Program-made: the position numbers and the translations under genes
DNA from: Ferdinandcohnia sp047246645
GTDB taxonomy: Bacteria; Bacillota; Bacilli; Bacillales; Bacillaceae_L
Direction: 5' to 3'
DNA length: 64,000 nucleotides
NCBI RefSeq assembly: GCF_047246645.1
Contig: NZ_JBFOKR010000015.1
Location: forward strand, 97,098-161,097
Notes under the pieces: model-generated
The model's input: the letters and a program-made list of their open reading frames with translations, nothing else
What the model was told of the DNA's origin: nothing
The model's database searches: none
Shown: positions 1 through 8,718 of the stretch, piece by piece
Position numbering within the stretch: position 1 is the stretch's first letter
Layout: each line of letters starts with the position of its first letter

Positions 1-1
1 G

Positions 2-1528
2 AAGGCAGTTGATGGAAGTGGATTTTTCGTTGGAGGTCGTGGGTTTAATACATTATTAGTCACTGTTTGTATTACAGGTTTATTTTCAGGTTCTTCTTAT
101 ATCGCAATTTTAGAGCTTAGCTATCTTACTGGTATTTCTGCGATTTGGTATGGTGTAGCGGAAACGATACATGTTTTAATTATTGCACTTGTGTTAATCG
201 CCCCTTTTCGTAAAAAAGCATTGGTTACCATATCTGGGCTTTTAGGTGACCGTTATGGTGAAAAAGTTCGAGGTGTTGCTGGTGCCATCACTGCCTTTAC
301 ATTCCCGATGTGGTCTGTCGCTACAGCACTAGCTTTTGCATCCGCCCTCTCTGTTTTTACAGGAATATCTCTAATTTGGTCCGTTGCATTAACTGCCCTA
401 TTACTCCTTGTATATCTTCAGTTCGGCGGTATGTGGGCAATCGGAATTACACAGTTAAGTAATGTAATTGTCTTTTTCATCATGCTGGGAATCGGTACAT
501 ATGCCTTTTTCCTTAATCCTGGAATTGATGGACTTAAGACACTCTTTGAAGAAAAACCACAATACGCCTCCCTTGATGGTGCAGGGATCCAAACAATTTT
601 AGCCTGGTTTGGTACTTTCCTTTTTAACGTAATTCTAGCTCAAGCTGCGTTTCAAATGGCTTTGTCCTGTAAAACACCGAAGCAAGGACGCAACGGATTG
701 CTTTATGCTGCGTTACTTGGTATTCCATTAATAATTGGTGCTGTGCTTTTCGGATTAGCTGCTGCACAGGTTGTCCCAAATGAAGGCCGTGGACTAGTAG
801 CAGTTCCAATGTATCTAATGGAAACTCTTCCAGCCCCTCTTGTCGGACTGTTCTTCTTAGGCTTTTGGGCAGCCGCGCTAAGCTGGGGTGCACCTTGCCA
901 ATTTTCTGGTGCTACAAGTTTAGGCCGCGATGTTGGAAGTGCCATAAATCAAAAAGCAACGGAAGCGCAATTAATTCGCTATACAAAATGGTCTTTAGTG
1001 CTATTAACTCTTTTAATGGTCGGTTTTGCCCTTTTACGGTCAGAGCAGTCCGCCTGGTGGAATGTACTTGCATGGGTTACTAGAAACTCGGCAACTTTTG
1101 CACCAGTAGTAGCTGCATTATTCTGGCCAGTTGTAACAAAACGAGCAGCCCTTATTTCACTTTTTACAGGTTCATTATCCGGTTTACTTTGGTATCACCT
1201 TAGTGGCTGGGCAGTAAACGACTTTTATTTAAACATCCATCCGGTTTGGATCGGCATGATTGTTAATATCATTACGATAATAATTGCTAGTTTACTTGAT
1301 ACCGCTAGTAAGTGGGAATGGAATGGATCATTTAAAAGTCTGGGATTCTACTCATTTCTCCTTTCATGCACTTTAATTGGTTTTCTAGTCTCAACTTTCT
1401 CATTCCTACATCAAAATGGGATTACAGGAATTATCTTAATGCTTATTGTGTCAGGATTTTTTATCAGTTGTATTAGTTTTATAAAAGAGAAAACAACGGT
1501 TACAAGACATGTTAGAAAAATAATATAG
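2..1528 (+). CDS. Sodium:solute symporter family transporter (5' truncated)
   Basis: The reading frame is open from base 2, so the true start lies left of the window; the GTG at 191 is internal. The first visible residues contain a GGRGFN motif typical of the first loop of SSS (sodium:solute symporter) proteins, followed by many hydrophobic helices across about 508 visible residues. The family couples sodium influx to uptake of a small organic solute at the cytoplasmic membrane; the substrate cannot be read from the sequence. The C-terminus is complete, ending in a basic tail. An OsmC-family gene follows 13 bases downstream on the same strand and may be co-transcribed. Confidence 0.85.
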   Translation, partial: KAVDGSGFFVGGRGFNTLLVTVCITGLFSGSSYIAILELSYLTGISAIWYGVAETIHVLIIALVLIAPFRKKALVTISGLLGDRYGEKVRGVAGAITAFTFPMWSVATALAFASALSVFTGISLIWSVALTALLLLVYLQFGGMWAIGITQLSNVIVFFIMLGIGTYAFFLNPGIDGLKTLFEEKPQYASLDGAGIQTILAWFGTFLFNVILAQAAFQMALSCKTPKQGRNGLLYAALLGIPLIIGAVLFGLAAAQVVPNEGRGLVAVPMYLMETLPAPLVGLFFLGFWAAALSWGAPCQFSGATSLGRDVGSAINQKATEAQLIRYTKWSLVLLTLLMVGFALLRSEQSAWWNVLAWVTRNSATFAPVVAALFWPVVTKRAALISLFTGSLSGLLWYHLSGWAVNDFYLNIHPVWIGMIVNIITIIIASLLDTASKWEWNGSFKSLGFYSFLLSCTLIGFLVSTFSFLHQNGITGIILMLIVSGFFISCISFIKEKTTVTRHVRKII

Positions 1529-1541
1529 GAGGCTGGTAGAC

Positions 1542-2012
1542 TTGGGTATTACAACCGATTTACGAAAAATTGATGTAACAACAGTGTGGAAAAAGAACGT
1601 TCAAACAGAACAGTTCGTGAGAGGCTTTCAATTTTTAATTGATGAACCTACAAAGATTGGCGGCGACAATGAAGCTCCTACACCATTGGAATATGTATTG
1701 GGTGCATTCAACGGATGTATCTTTGTGGTAATCGATTTAGTTGCAAGAGAAATAAATTTTCACTTTGAAAATATTGACATAAAAAGCCTTGCCGTTGTAG
1801 ATCGGCGTGGACTATTGGGTACTGCAGATGTTTCACCCTACTACCAATCTGTCATAAACGAAATCGTCTTTGAAACTGATGAAACACCAGAGAAACTAGA
1901 AGAACTAAAAGAAATCGTACTCAAACGCTGCCCCCTATACAACCTACTAAAAAATGCAGGTGTTGAAATCGAACTAGTTTGGGACATAGCTCCACTGCCC
2001 CACCACAAATAA
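1542..2012 (+). CDS. OsmC family protein
   Basis: The 156-residue product has the size and pattern of OsmC/YhfA-type proteins, which reduce or bind hydroperoxides in the cytoplasm. The start is a TTG preceded by AGGAGG at the stop codon of the upstream transporter. The conserved cysteine positions fit the family: one in the central helix (FNGC, about residue 58) and one near the C-terminus (KRCPLYNLL, about residue 127). The gene closes a two-gene unit with the symporter and ends in a strong hairpin terminator. I infer a peroxide or thiol stress role from the family only. Confidence 0.8.
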   Translation: MGITTDLRKIDVTTVWKKNVQTEQFVRGFQFLIDEPTKIGGDNEAPTPLEYVLGAFNGCIFVVIDLVAREINFHFENIDIKSLAVVDRRGLLGTADVSPYYQSVINEIVFETDETPEKLEELKEIVLKRCPLYNLLKNAGVEIELVWDIAPLPHHK

Positions 2013-2050
2013 AAAATGGGTCAAGGGACCTGTCCCCTTGACCCATTTTT
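2011..2050. terminator. Bidirectional terminator containing a repeated core
   Basis: A long inverted repeat (AAAAAATGGGTCAAGGG / CCCCTTGACCCATTTTTT) lies between the convergent OsmC and proline dehydrogenase genes. Its centre holds the 16-mer CAAGGGACCTGTCCCC, which recurs at 44511-44526. Confidence 0.85.
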
Positions 2051-2053
2051 TAT

Positions 2054-2962
2054 TTATTTTGAGAATAGACTCTTCCAAACTAAGTTTAGGTTTTGTGGGC
2101 GTTCAGCTAGTCTTCTCATGAAGTAGCCGTACCAGTCTTTTCCGAATGGAACATAAGTACAGAAGCCGTAGCCTTCGTCGACAAGTTCCTTTTGCATTTC
2201 AGAACGGAATCCATATAGCATTTGGAATTCAAATTTATCGTTAGAGATATTGTTATCTTTTACGTATTGTTTGATTTCGTTGATAATGTTATGGTCATGT
2301 GTTGCAATTGATGTAAAGCCTGGATGGTGTAGACGTGTTTTAATTAGTTTAATATAGTTTGCATCAATGTCTTCTTTTTTCTGAAGAGATACTTCTTCGT
2401 TTTCTTTATAAGCACCTTTTACAAGACGTAGACGCACATTTTTGTAACGTTCGATATCCATTTCAGAGCGGAACAAATATGCCTGAATAACAGTACCGAC
2501 ATTGTCATAGTCTTTTAGTAAATCATCTAGAAGATCGAATGTCATTTGAGCATGACTGTAATCTTCCATATCAATGTTTACAAAGATATCTAATTCCTTT
2601 GCAAGTGACATAATCTCTTGCATATTGGCTAAACAAAAATCATAGCTAATATCTAAACCAATTTGAGTAAGTTTTACTGAAAGGTGAGCATCAACATTTG
2701 CTTCTTTAATTGCATTAAGCGTTTCCAAGATGTTTTCCTTTGCTTCAGTTGCTTCCTCTCTACTAAACACAAATTCTCCTAGATTATCTATTGTTGCACG
2801 AATACCAAGCGCATTTAGCTTTTTGACAGATTCAATCATTCCGTTAACTTCAGTACCCGCAACAACCTTTGCAGCACCTAGCTTTAATCCCCATTTTTTC
2901 GCACCAGCATTTAATAGCTGGTTTTTAGATAAAGCTATAAAAAAGTCTCTTGCAATAGCCAC
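2054..2962 (-). CDS. Proline dehydrogenase
   Basis: The 302-residue product matches monofunctional bacterial PRODH, the FAD-dependent TIM-barrel enzyme that oxidises L-proline to pyrroline-5-carboxylate. Family motifs are visible: SVKLTQIG near the first third, NIDMEDY, RLVKGAYKE, ATHDHNII, EFQMLYG and, at the end, YVPFGKDWYGYFMRRLAERP, which forms part of the flavin/substrate site. The start is GTG with an AGGGG ribosome site nine bases upstream. It stands alone; no pyrroline-5-carboxylate dehydrogenase gene is adjacent. Bacillus subtilis has two such genes (putB and fadM), and I cannot say which this one corresponds to. Confidence 0.92.
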   Translation of the reverse strand: MAIARDFFIALSKNQLLNAGAKKWGLKLGAAKVVAGTEVNGMIESVKKLNALGIRATIDNLGEFVFSREEATEAKENILETLNAIKEANVDAHLSVKLTQIGLDISYDFCLANMQEIMSLAKELDIFVNIDMEDYSHAQMTFDLLDDLLKDYDNVGTVIQAYLFRSEMDIERYKNVRLRLVKGAYKENEEVSLQKKEDIDANYIKLIKTRLHHPGFTSIATHDHNIINEIKQYVKDNNISNDKFEFQMLYGFRSEMQKELVDEGYGFCTYVPFGKDWYGYFMRRLAERPQNLNLVWKSLFSK

Positions 2963-3197
2963 AATGTATTTCCCCTTTTTTAGTAAAAATATCTTTAATC
3001 AGATTGTAGCAATTTTACTCGAATTTTTAAATCTTTATTTATTCCCAGAAATATATCAGATAATTTAGTTTTTAGTTCACCTACCATTTTATTAAATTGA
3101 CTACTTCAAATTGGTGATAATCTTGAAGTATATGAAAAAACTTCCATTAGAAATGGTAAAATAGAATGACTTATGTCATTAAATTGGAGGAATTTAT

Positions 3198-4127
3198 TTG
3201 AGAGGAAGTATATTCTGGATTGGTATATCAATTATCATTCTGAGTTGGATTGGTAACTATATATTTTTTCAGTCCAAACAGCTTGATACACCATTATTTT
3301 TAGAGCATTACTATGAAACTAGCATTAATGAAGAAGATGAAATACATTTGCCTTTCTACTACATTACAAACAAGTCCGATTCATCAACTGTATCTTACGT
3401 CAATATTAATGGAGAAGTTGTTTATCCTGAACCTGATGCTTTTAACATGTGGGATACAGATGCAAACACACCACAGTTTGAGCAAGAATTTACTCATCAT
3501 TATTTAAAATCTGTCCTTCTTACATTTCCGATCTTACCAGGAGACGAATTATGGAAATTCTCTGGAATGGATGTCCATTTTTCAGATGGCAAAACCGTTC
3601 ATGCAGACATTGGCCAAGTTATTATGAAAAAAACGGAGTCAACACCTATCGTTTTTGAAACACGTATGAGTGGAAGTGATAGTGATCATCTAAGTCAGCA
3701 AACCCTACTTACCACACAACCTATCACTATTAATAAAATTGAAGTTCCTTTTGAAGAATTATCACAAGACGTATTACTTAAAATTGACCGTGAACAAGAA
3801 CGACTATCCGAACTAGAGACACTTCGTTCAAATGGAGATTTTCCGTCATGGTATCATGATGATTGGAATAAGGAGTGGAAAGACCTTCCAGGCAAACCTG
3901 TTGAGGATTTATTGCCACTTTCTATGGATAAGGATGAGTGGATCCGCCTATTTATGCAATTTGATTCAGAACGGGCTAGTTACTATCAATTCAGCATAAA
4001 AATGGTTGGAAAAACTGATTCAGGAGAAACGTTTATAAATGAAATGCCCATTATTGATCATCCCGGGTTAACTCAACAAAAGATTACCAATTTAATTGAG
4101 TCTAAAAAAAGTGGTGACGTCCATTGA
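3198..4127 (+). CDS. Membrane-anchored protein of unknown function
   Basis: The 309-residue product starts at TTG (GGAGG eight bases upstream). It has one N-terminal hydrophobic helix (about residues 5-25) and then a long hydrophilic, probably extracytoplasmic, domain rich in acidic and aromatic residues. No catalytic motif or lipobox is recognisable. Its stop codon overlaps the start of the next gene (TTGA), so the two are almost certainly translationally coupled and may act together at the membrane. Confidence 0.75.
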   Translation: MRGSIFWIGISIIILSWIGNYIFFQSKQLDTPLFLEHYYETSINEEDEIHLPFYYITNKSDSSTVSYVNINGEVVYPEPDAFNMWDTDANTPQFEQEFTHHYLKSVLLTFPILPGDELWKFSGMDVHFSDGKTVHADIGQVIMKKTESTPIVFETRMSGSDSDHLSQQTLLTTQPITINKIEVPFEELSQDVLLKIDREQERLSELETLRSNGDFPSWYHDDWNKEWKDLPGKPVEDLLPLSMDKDEWIRLFMQFDSERASYYQFSIKMVGKTDSGETFINEMPIIDHPGLTQQKITNLIESKKSGDVH

Positions 4128-4696
4128 ATATAAATTTTAATCGGTTTTTCTGGGGATTTATCATCCTGCTCTTAGATGTACGTATTGTTTTTATTGATGT
4201 ATTTCCGGATCCCGTTGGTTATTATTTGATTTATTCGGGAATACGAGGTGTCCTCACAGAAGGATGTCCCGCCAAAAAGGTAAAAATACTTGCGATGGCA
4301 TTAACCACTTTGAGTATTCCTATTGTATTTTATCAACAAGATATTGGGTTAAATGAAATGAGTCAAATACAAGGTATTTCTCCTTGGTTTATCTACACTA
4401 TAACAATTGAAATTTTACATTTAACTTTAATGTTTTTCATTTTTAAACTAATCGTGAAAGTAGCTATTTCGTTTTGTGATGAAGCATTAATAAAAAGAAG
4501 TACTGGAACCTTTACCGTTTATATCTCTTTCATGCTTATCTTCACATTTGCTAACACATTCCTTATAAACCTTCCAAGTGATTTGACATTGGGTATTCTA
4601 CTATTCACACTTCCTGTGAGGATTGTGTTAGAAATTGTTTTTCTAGTACTTCTGCGGAAATTGCATACCTATAAAGGTCCCCATGCTATTTTATAA
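4124..4696 (+). CDS. Polytopic membrane protein of unknown function
   Basis: The 190-residue, strongly hydrophobic protein has about five predicted transmembrane segments. It starts at a TTG that overlaps the TGA of the preceding gene, so the ribosome can re-initiate. An early FPDPVGYYLIYSGIRG stretch resembles the start of several small Bacillus integral membrane proteins, but I cannot assign a family. Together with 3198-4127 it forms a two-gene unit of unknown role that ends in a hairpin terminator. Confidence 0.7.
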   Translation: MNINFNRFFWGFIILLLDVRIVFIDVFPDPVGYYLIYSGIRGVLTEGCPAKKVKILAMALTTLSIPIVFYQQDIGLNEMSQIQGISPWFIYTITIEILHLTLMFFIFKLIVKVAISFCDEALIKRSTGTFTVYISFMLIFTFANTFLINLPSDLTLGILLFTLPVRIVLEIVFLVLLRKLHTYKGPHAIL

Positions 4697-4704
4697 GAAT
4701 ATAA

Positions 4705-4740
4705 AAACTGCACCTCCACACGGAGCTGCAGTTTTACTTT
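4705..4740. terminator. Convergent terminator
   Basis: AAAACTGCA and TGCAGTTTT arms form a hairpin between the converging membrane protein and peptidase E genes. The left arm AAAACTGCACCTCCA recurs in the hairpin at 51776-51824. Confidence 0.75.
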
Positions 4741-5438
4741 TTATCCCCTAAATAAACGCTATCAATCTCTGTCTCTATTGCTCTACCATCAACTTCTTTA
4801 ACGAAATACGCTTTCGCTTCAACCCTGGAGCTAACAACACAAGATAAACCTTCATTTTTAAAATGGAGAGCTACACCATCGTCTACTCCATACCCTTCTT
4901 TTATTTCCCCTTTTGCAATTAATTGGTGATACGCTGGCCTCCTTTTATTCTCTCCATCATAATGTGGACAATTACTCCCCTTCAGGAAGCCTAAGCAATC
5001 CAATTTATATAAAGGAGCATTTAACGGATCTGTTAATCCCTCTTCAAACCAACAGATTGAACCCGCACTTAGACCTGCTAGGATTACCCCTTTTTCATAC
5101 GCTTTTTTCAAGACAAGGTCTAACCCCCATTCCTTCCATAAAAGAAGCAAATTTCGAGTGTTACCTCCACCCACATATATGATATCCTGCTCAAGGACAA
5201 ACTCTTCTAAGTTTTCAAATTCTGGTTCAAACAAGGATAGATGAGTAGGTTCACAAGGTAGCGACTTGAAGGCATTGTAAAATCTTTCAATGTAACCGGA
5301 TTGGTCCCCGCTTGCCGTTGCTACAAAACAAACCTTTGGTACTTCTTTTTTAACCTGAGATAGTATGTATTGATCCAACAAAAGATTTTCAGGCTCCATT
5401 GAAAATCCTCCGCCACCCATTGCAATTATTTGTCTCAT
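4734..5438 (-). CDS. Peptidase E-like (S51 family) protein
   Basis: The product begins MRQIIAMGGGGFSMEP, a typical S51/dipeptidase E N-terminus. A GGGGG ribosome site precedes this ATG; an upstream in-frame extension to 5504 lacks one and is rejected. The family nucleophile motif is present as GLSAGSICWFEEG, with the serine in the nucleophile elbow, and the GGGNTRNLL segment precedes it. S51 enzymes cleave Asp-X dipeptides or, in related members, cyanophycin. The protein is cytoplasmic, about 234 residues, with no signal peptide, and appears monocistronic. Confidence 0.85.
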   Translation of the reverse strand: MRQIIAMGGGGFSMEPENLLLDQYILSQVKKEVPKVCFVATASGDQSGYIERFYNAFKSLPCEPTHLSLFEPEFENLEEFVLEQDIIYVGGGNTRNLLLLWKEWGLDLVLKKAYEKGVILAGLSAGSICWFEEGLTDPLNAPLYKLDCLGFLKGSNCPHYDGENKRRPAYHQLIAKGEIKEGYGVDDGVALHFKNEGLSCVVSSRVEAKAYFVKEVDGRAIETEIDSVYLGDKK

Positions 5439-5522
5439 ATCCACATTCCCCCTATTATTTTTGTTTAGATCTTCAAATTTAGTACGAAAGTAGTAGCCTA
5501 TCAAACCCTCACAAAGTCACAA

Positions 5523-5702
5523 ATGATAACGAAATATGTTAGTGAAAGGCATGGTGAGAACTACATGAAAGAACAAAAATTGAAGCTGACCTACGTCGAA
5601 ATTGATAAGCTCGTTGAATCATTTGATAAAGAAGTATATAACGATATTAAATGGAAGTTCGTAACCGAAGAAGAAATGGAAAATCTATTAAAGACTTCTT
5701 GA
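5523..5702 (+). CDS. Short ORF, possible gene remnant
   Basis: An ATG-initiated frame of 59 residues (MITKYVSERHG...MENLLKTS) has a composition like real protein, with alternating charged and hydrophobic residues. No convincing ribosome site precedes it, and the frame stays open upstream without a start. It may therefore be the end of a decayed gene rather than a working one. I do not recognise a family. Confidence 0.3.
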   Translation: MITKYVSERHGENYMKEQKLKLTYVEIDKLVESFDKEVYNDIKWKFVTEEEMENLLKTS

Positions 5703-5848
5703 TAACTAGAATATCTTTTTAAAAAAAAGGCGACCTCATTTGAGAATCGCATACCCATGTATATTAAATAATTTGGATCTTTTATAAAATGATGCCAGTA
5801 TGGTGTCATTTTTTATTTATTTCACTAAGTCTAATCCTGAAATTTCTA

Positions 5849-6292
5849 CTAATGTATTAAGGAAGCCCTCATTTCCTTAACACCAAATTCTAAATATCCC
5901 TTTAAACAGGATAACATATATACCCAGCCTTCCTTTTGACCAATCAACTTTTGAAATAACTCAGGGTCATTTTCTCTAAAACCTGATTCAGTTATTTCAA
6001 TAATTGTAGTACTAATGTCCAATTCTTTAAGAATAATTGTTACTAGTGTATCTTCCCCAGATTCTTCTCCCCATGAAAATACAATTTTCTTATTTGGATC
6101 TATTTCTAGAACATTTATTACCCCTTCTGCATTGTATTCTTCATATTTAAGTGTAATTGACTTGCCTTGTTCCCATCGCTCAGAGCTAGATGAAAACCAA
6201 AAGTTCCCTATCCTCTCTGGATCAACAATTGCTTCAAATACCTCATTAGTAGGCTTCGTTATTTTAAATTTCGTAGTTATTTGAGTATCCAT
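5849..6292 (-). CDS. SRPBCC / AHSA1-like domain protein
   Basis: The 147-residue product has the order of an Activator of Hsp90 ATPase homologue 1-like START-fold protein. The N-terminal ITKPTNEVFEAIVDPERIGNFWF and the central ITLKYEEY and KIVFSWGEE strands are typical. Such proteins form a hydrophobic cavity and often act in stress response or ligand binding; the ligand is unknown. The ATG at 6292 is preferred because AGAGAG lies nine bases upstream, whereas the in-frame ATG at 6301 directly abuts it. Confidence 0.82.
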   Translation of the reverse strand: MDTQITTKFKITKPTNEVFEAIVDPERIGNFWFSSSSERWEQGKSITLKYEEYNAEGVINVLEIDPNKKIVFSWGEESGEDTLVTIILKELDISTTIIEITESGFRENDPELFQKLIGQKEGWVYMLSCLKGYLEFGVKEMRASLIH

Positions 6293-6418
6293 ATTAAACA
6301 TCTCTCTTTCAGTTAAGAAATCTCTTTATTTCATCATGGTAAACTCTGTACGCTTTAATAGCAAATTCATGTCCGTGATAAATTTTTTTCTACCACTTTT
6401 AAAAATCCACGGAATAAC

Positions 6419-6607
6419 TCAGCTATTGGTTTTGGTATTTAACCTACTGAGTATTTCAGCAACTCCCATTGCTATACCAGCATTTAACATGCCAAAAAGA
6501 GTGAAAACAAGGGCAATTCCGTCAAAATCCGAAAAAAAGTTCATTATAAAAAATATAAAGCTACCTGCAAATAAAAGGAGTCCAAAAGCAAACAGTAATC
6601 TATCCAT
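6419..6607 (-). CDS. Small two-helix membrane protein
   Basis: The ATG at 6607 follows GGAGG by seven bases and gives a 62-residue product beginning MDRLLFAFGLLLFAGS, with two hydrophobic helices and a short polar tail. The longer frame to 6655 overlaps the upstream small gene and is rejected. It is probably translated with the 52-residue membrane peptide encoded just upstream. Function unknown. Confidence 0.6.
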   Translation of the reverse strand: MDRLLFAFGLLLFAGSFIFFIMNFFSDFDGIALVFTLFGMLNAGIAMGVAEILSRLNTKTNS

Positions 6608-6626
6608 CCTTATCCTCCACTTAAAA

Positions 6627-6785
6627 TCATTTCTTTCTAATAAGATCAATACCATAAAACAACAAAGAAATAATAAATGCTAAAAACAAAATAATAGTAG
6701 CTCCAAACATATGAATTACAGTAAAGACATCATTTTCACTACTAAATAAAGTTCCAAAACCAAAGTAAAATAAGACACATACCAT
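6627..6785 (-). CDS. Small membrane peptide (52 aa)
   Basis: A previously unlisted frame encodes a peptide beginning MVCVLFYFGFGTLFSS and ending YGIDLIRKK, with two hydrophobic segments separated by a short polar loop and a basic C-terminus. The stop lies 20 bases before the next small gene, whose GGAGG sits in the gap. The start is uncertain: the AAAAGG upstream is 13 bases away. Function unknown. Confidence 0.45.
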   Translation of the reverse strand: MVCVLFYFGFGTLFSSENDVFTVIHMFGATIILFLAFIISLLFYGIDLIRKK

Positions 6786-6914
6786 TAATGTTAAAAAACC
6801 TTTTAAAACTTCCTTCCTGTATATTGTTCAATAAAAAATGCATTAATCCTTCTCGAATTAATACACCTAAAGATATCATCATTAAAAATTAATCACTAAA
6901 TTATCTACTATCTG

Positions 6915-7331
6915 TCATTTTCCAACATTACCACTAAGGATATCAGCTAGAGTTGTATTATCTAGTAACTCTGCCACAGTATCTCTAACCATCGCCCACA
7001 ATGGTTTTAACATACAACCAACCTCTAAAGGGCAACTTTCATATGAAGTAACACTTACACACCCCATTGGGGCAAGTGGTCCTTCTAAATTCCGAATCAC
7101 ATCTCCAATAAAAATTTCACTGGGGTCCCTACTTAATTTGTACCCTCCATTTACCCCTCTTTTACTCTGAACGTAGCCATTTCTTTTTAACTGTAAAAGA
7201 ATCTGTTCTAAGTAATTTACTGGTACTAGTGTCGTATCGGCTATTTCTTCAATATTTTTCAGGCCCTGTTTGGCCCCACCTAAACAAATTAGTGCTCGTA
7301 ATGCGTACTCACCACGACTAGAAACCTTCAT
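6915..7331 (-). CDS. Rrf2 family transcriptional regulator
   Basis: The 139-residue product has the Rrf2 winged helix at the N-terminus (MKVSSRGEYALRALICL), with recognition helix VPVNYLEQILLQLKRNGYV and wing RGVNGGYKL. Three cysteines at about residues 91, 100 and 106 resemble the cluster-binding triad of NsrR/IscR-type members, so an iron-sulfur sensor is plausible. The CymR branch of the family lacks this triad. ATG at 7331 has AAGGAG seven bases upstream. The gene is divergent from a TSUP sulfur-compound transporter, a probable target. Confidence 0.88.
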   Translation of the reverse strand: MKVSSRGEYALRALICLGGAKQGLKNIEEIADTTLVPVNYLEQILLQLKRNGYVQSKRGVNGGYKLSRDPSEIFIGDVIRNLEGPLAPMGCVSVTSYESCPLEVGCMLKPLWAMVRDTVAELLDNTTLADILSGNVGK

Positions 7332-7501
7332 CACGCAGCTCCTTTCAACAGATAGACATATGCCTAAATTTTATTAGATAAAGAACCCACTAAAGGCATT
7401 GTTCATATTTTAGGTTAGAAACTTGATTAGATTAGTCAACAATCAACATTTTCGTTACATTCCTAGTCTATTCAAGGTTTGTTGAAAAAAGGAGAGATAA
7501 A

Positions 7502-8374
7502 ATGAGAAGATTAATAATTCTTGCCTTTATAGGTTTAGCAGCTCAACTTGTTGACGGTTCATTAGGGATGGCCTACGGAGTGACTTCTACTTCCTTGCTA
7601 CTCATGTTCGGAATTGCTCCCGCTGTTGCATCTGCATCAGTTAACATGGCAGAAGTCGTTACAACTGCAGCATCTGGTATTTCTCATATAAAATTCGGAA
7701 ATGTTGACAAGCAGGTCGTATATAAGTTAATCATTCCCGGTTCAATCGGTGCCTTTATTGGAGCTTGTTTTCTTGGAAGTATACCTGGTGATATCATAAA
7801 GCCTTATGTATCTATATTTTTATTAATTTTAGGTATTTTTGTTATCTACCGTTTTCTCTTCAAATACAACCCCCATGAAAAGTTCGCTAATAAGCCGATG
7901 ACAAGGAAACAGTTTATTCCACTAGGTTTCATTGCAGGATTCTTTGACGCAACAGGCGGTGGAGGATGGGGGCCAATTGCTACACCAGTTCTAATTACAG
8001 GTAATAAAATGGAACCCCGCAAGGTAATTGGTTCAGTTGATACAAGCGAATTTGCTATTGCTGTTTCATCTACACTTGGTTTTCTTTTAACATTGGGCTG
8101 GTCAAATATTAATCTTCAATGGGTACTCGCTTTAATGATAGGAGGAATTATTGCAGCGCCAATTGCTGCCTGGTTAGTAAAAATCATACCAACGAACCTG
8201 CTAGGTACCCTTGTAGGTGGAATCATTATTATTACGAATTGTAGAACGTTATTAGGAGTAGTAGATGCATCGCAACTAGTTTCTCTGTACACTTATGTCA
8301 TACTGGGGCTATTATGGTTATTTGCAATCATAAATGTCGGCTGGAAAATTAGGAAAAATAGCCTTTCATCCTAG
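7502..8374 (+). CDS. TSUP (TauE/SafE) family transporter
   Basis: The 290-residue integral membrane protein has two halves of about four helices each, with related glycine-rich segments QLVDGSLGMAYGV and FFDATGGGGWGPI. This is the internal duplication typical of the TauE/SafE family, which exports or imports sulfite, sulfonates or other sulfur anions. GGAGAG precedes the ATG. It is transcribed away from the Rrf2 regulator at 6915-7331 across a 170-base intergenic region, which suggests control by that regulator. Substrate is inferred only at family level. Confidence 0.88.
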   Translation: MRRLIILAFIGLAAQLVDGSLGMAYGVTSTSLLLMFGIAPAVASASVNMAEVVTTAASGISHIKFGNVDKQVVYKLIIPGSIGAFIGACFLGSIPGDIIKPYVSIFLLILGIFVIYRFLFKYNPHEKFANKPMTRKQFIPLGFIAGFFDATGGGGWGPIATPVLITGNKMEPRKVIGSVDTSEFAIAVSSTLGFLLTLGWSNINLQWVLALMIGGIIAAPIAAWLVKIIPTNLLGTLVGGIIIITNCRTLLGVVDASQLVSLYTYVILGLLWLFAIINVGWKIRKNSLSS

Positions 8375-8384
8375 AAAGACTAGA

Positions 8385-8411
8385 GAGTACAAAGACGATC
8401 CCTTTGTACTC
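8385..8411. terminator. Convergent terminator
   Basis: GAGTACAAAG and CTTTGTACTC arms with a seven-base loop and a following TTATT separate the TSUP gene from the small membrane gene on the other strand. Confidence 0.75.
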
Positions 8412-8600
8412 TTATTCATGTAAATTTTTATTTTTTTCCTTCACAATTAACGTTGAAATTGCCAAACTTACTACCAGGGATATCCCAGAAACGATCCTTC
8501 CTACAGTGTCACTTAAATTAGGAAACAATAGACTACTTACAAGAATTAACAACACATAAATGCCTATAATAATAGCTAGCTTCATAAATAGTTGTTTCAT
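8412..8600 (-). CDS. Small two-helix membrane protein
   Basis: A 62-residue product starts at ATG 8600 with AAGGAG upstream (MKQLFMKLAIIIGIYVLL). It has two hydrophobic helices and a lysine-rich C-terminal tail (VKEKNKNLHE) that is probably cytoplasmic. No family is recognised. Confidence 0.6.
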   Translation of the reverse strand: MKQLFMKLAIIIGIYVLLILVSSLLFPNLSDTVGRIVSGISLVVSLAISTLIVKEKNKNLHE

Positions 8601-8718
8601 TAAGGTCTCCTTCCTTCCCATAAAAGAGTTCCTTTTACAATAAATACGAATAGAAGTAAGGAAGGTTTCCTTTTTTTAGGATCCTCAGAGATTTTCAAGT
8701 TTTCAAAGAATATTGATT

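Noticed and set aside
6310..6383. Minus-strand peptide-like stretch (IYHGHEFAIKAYRVYHDEIK) just upstream of the SRPBCC gene
   Set aside because: It looks like the end of a decayed protein, but it is only about 24 codons long with no start, so no gene is claimed.
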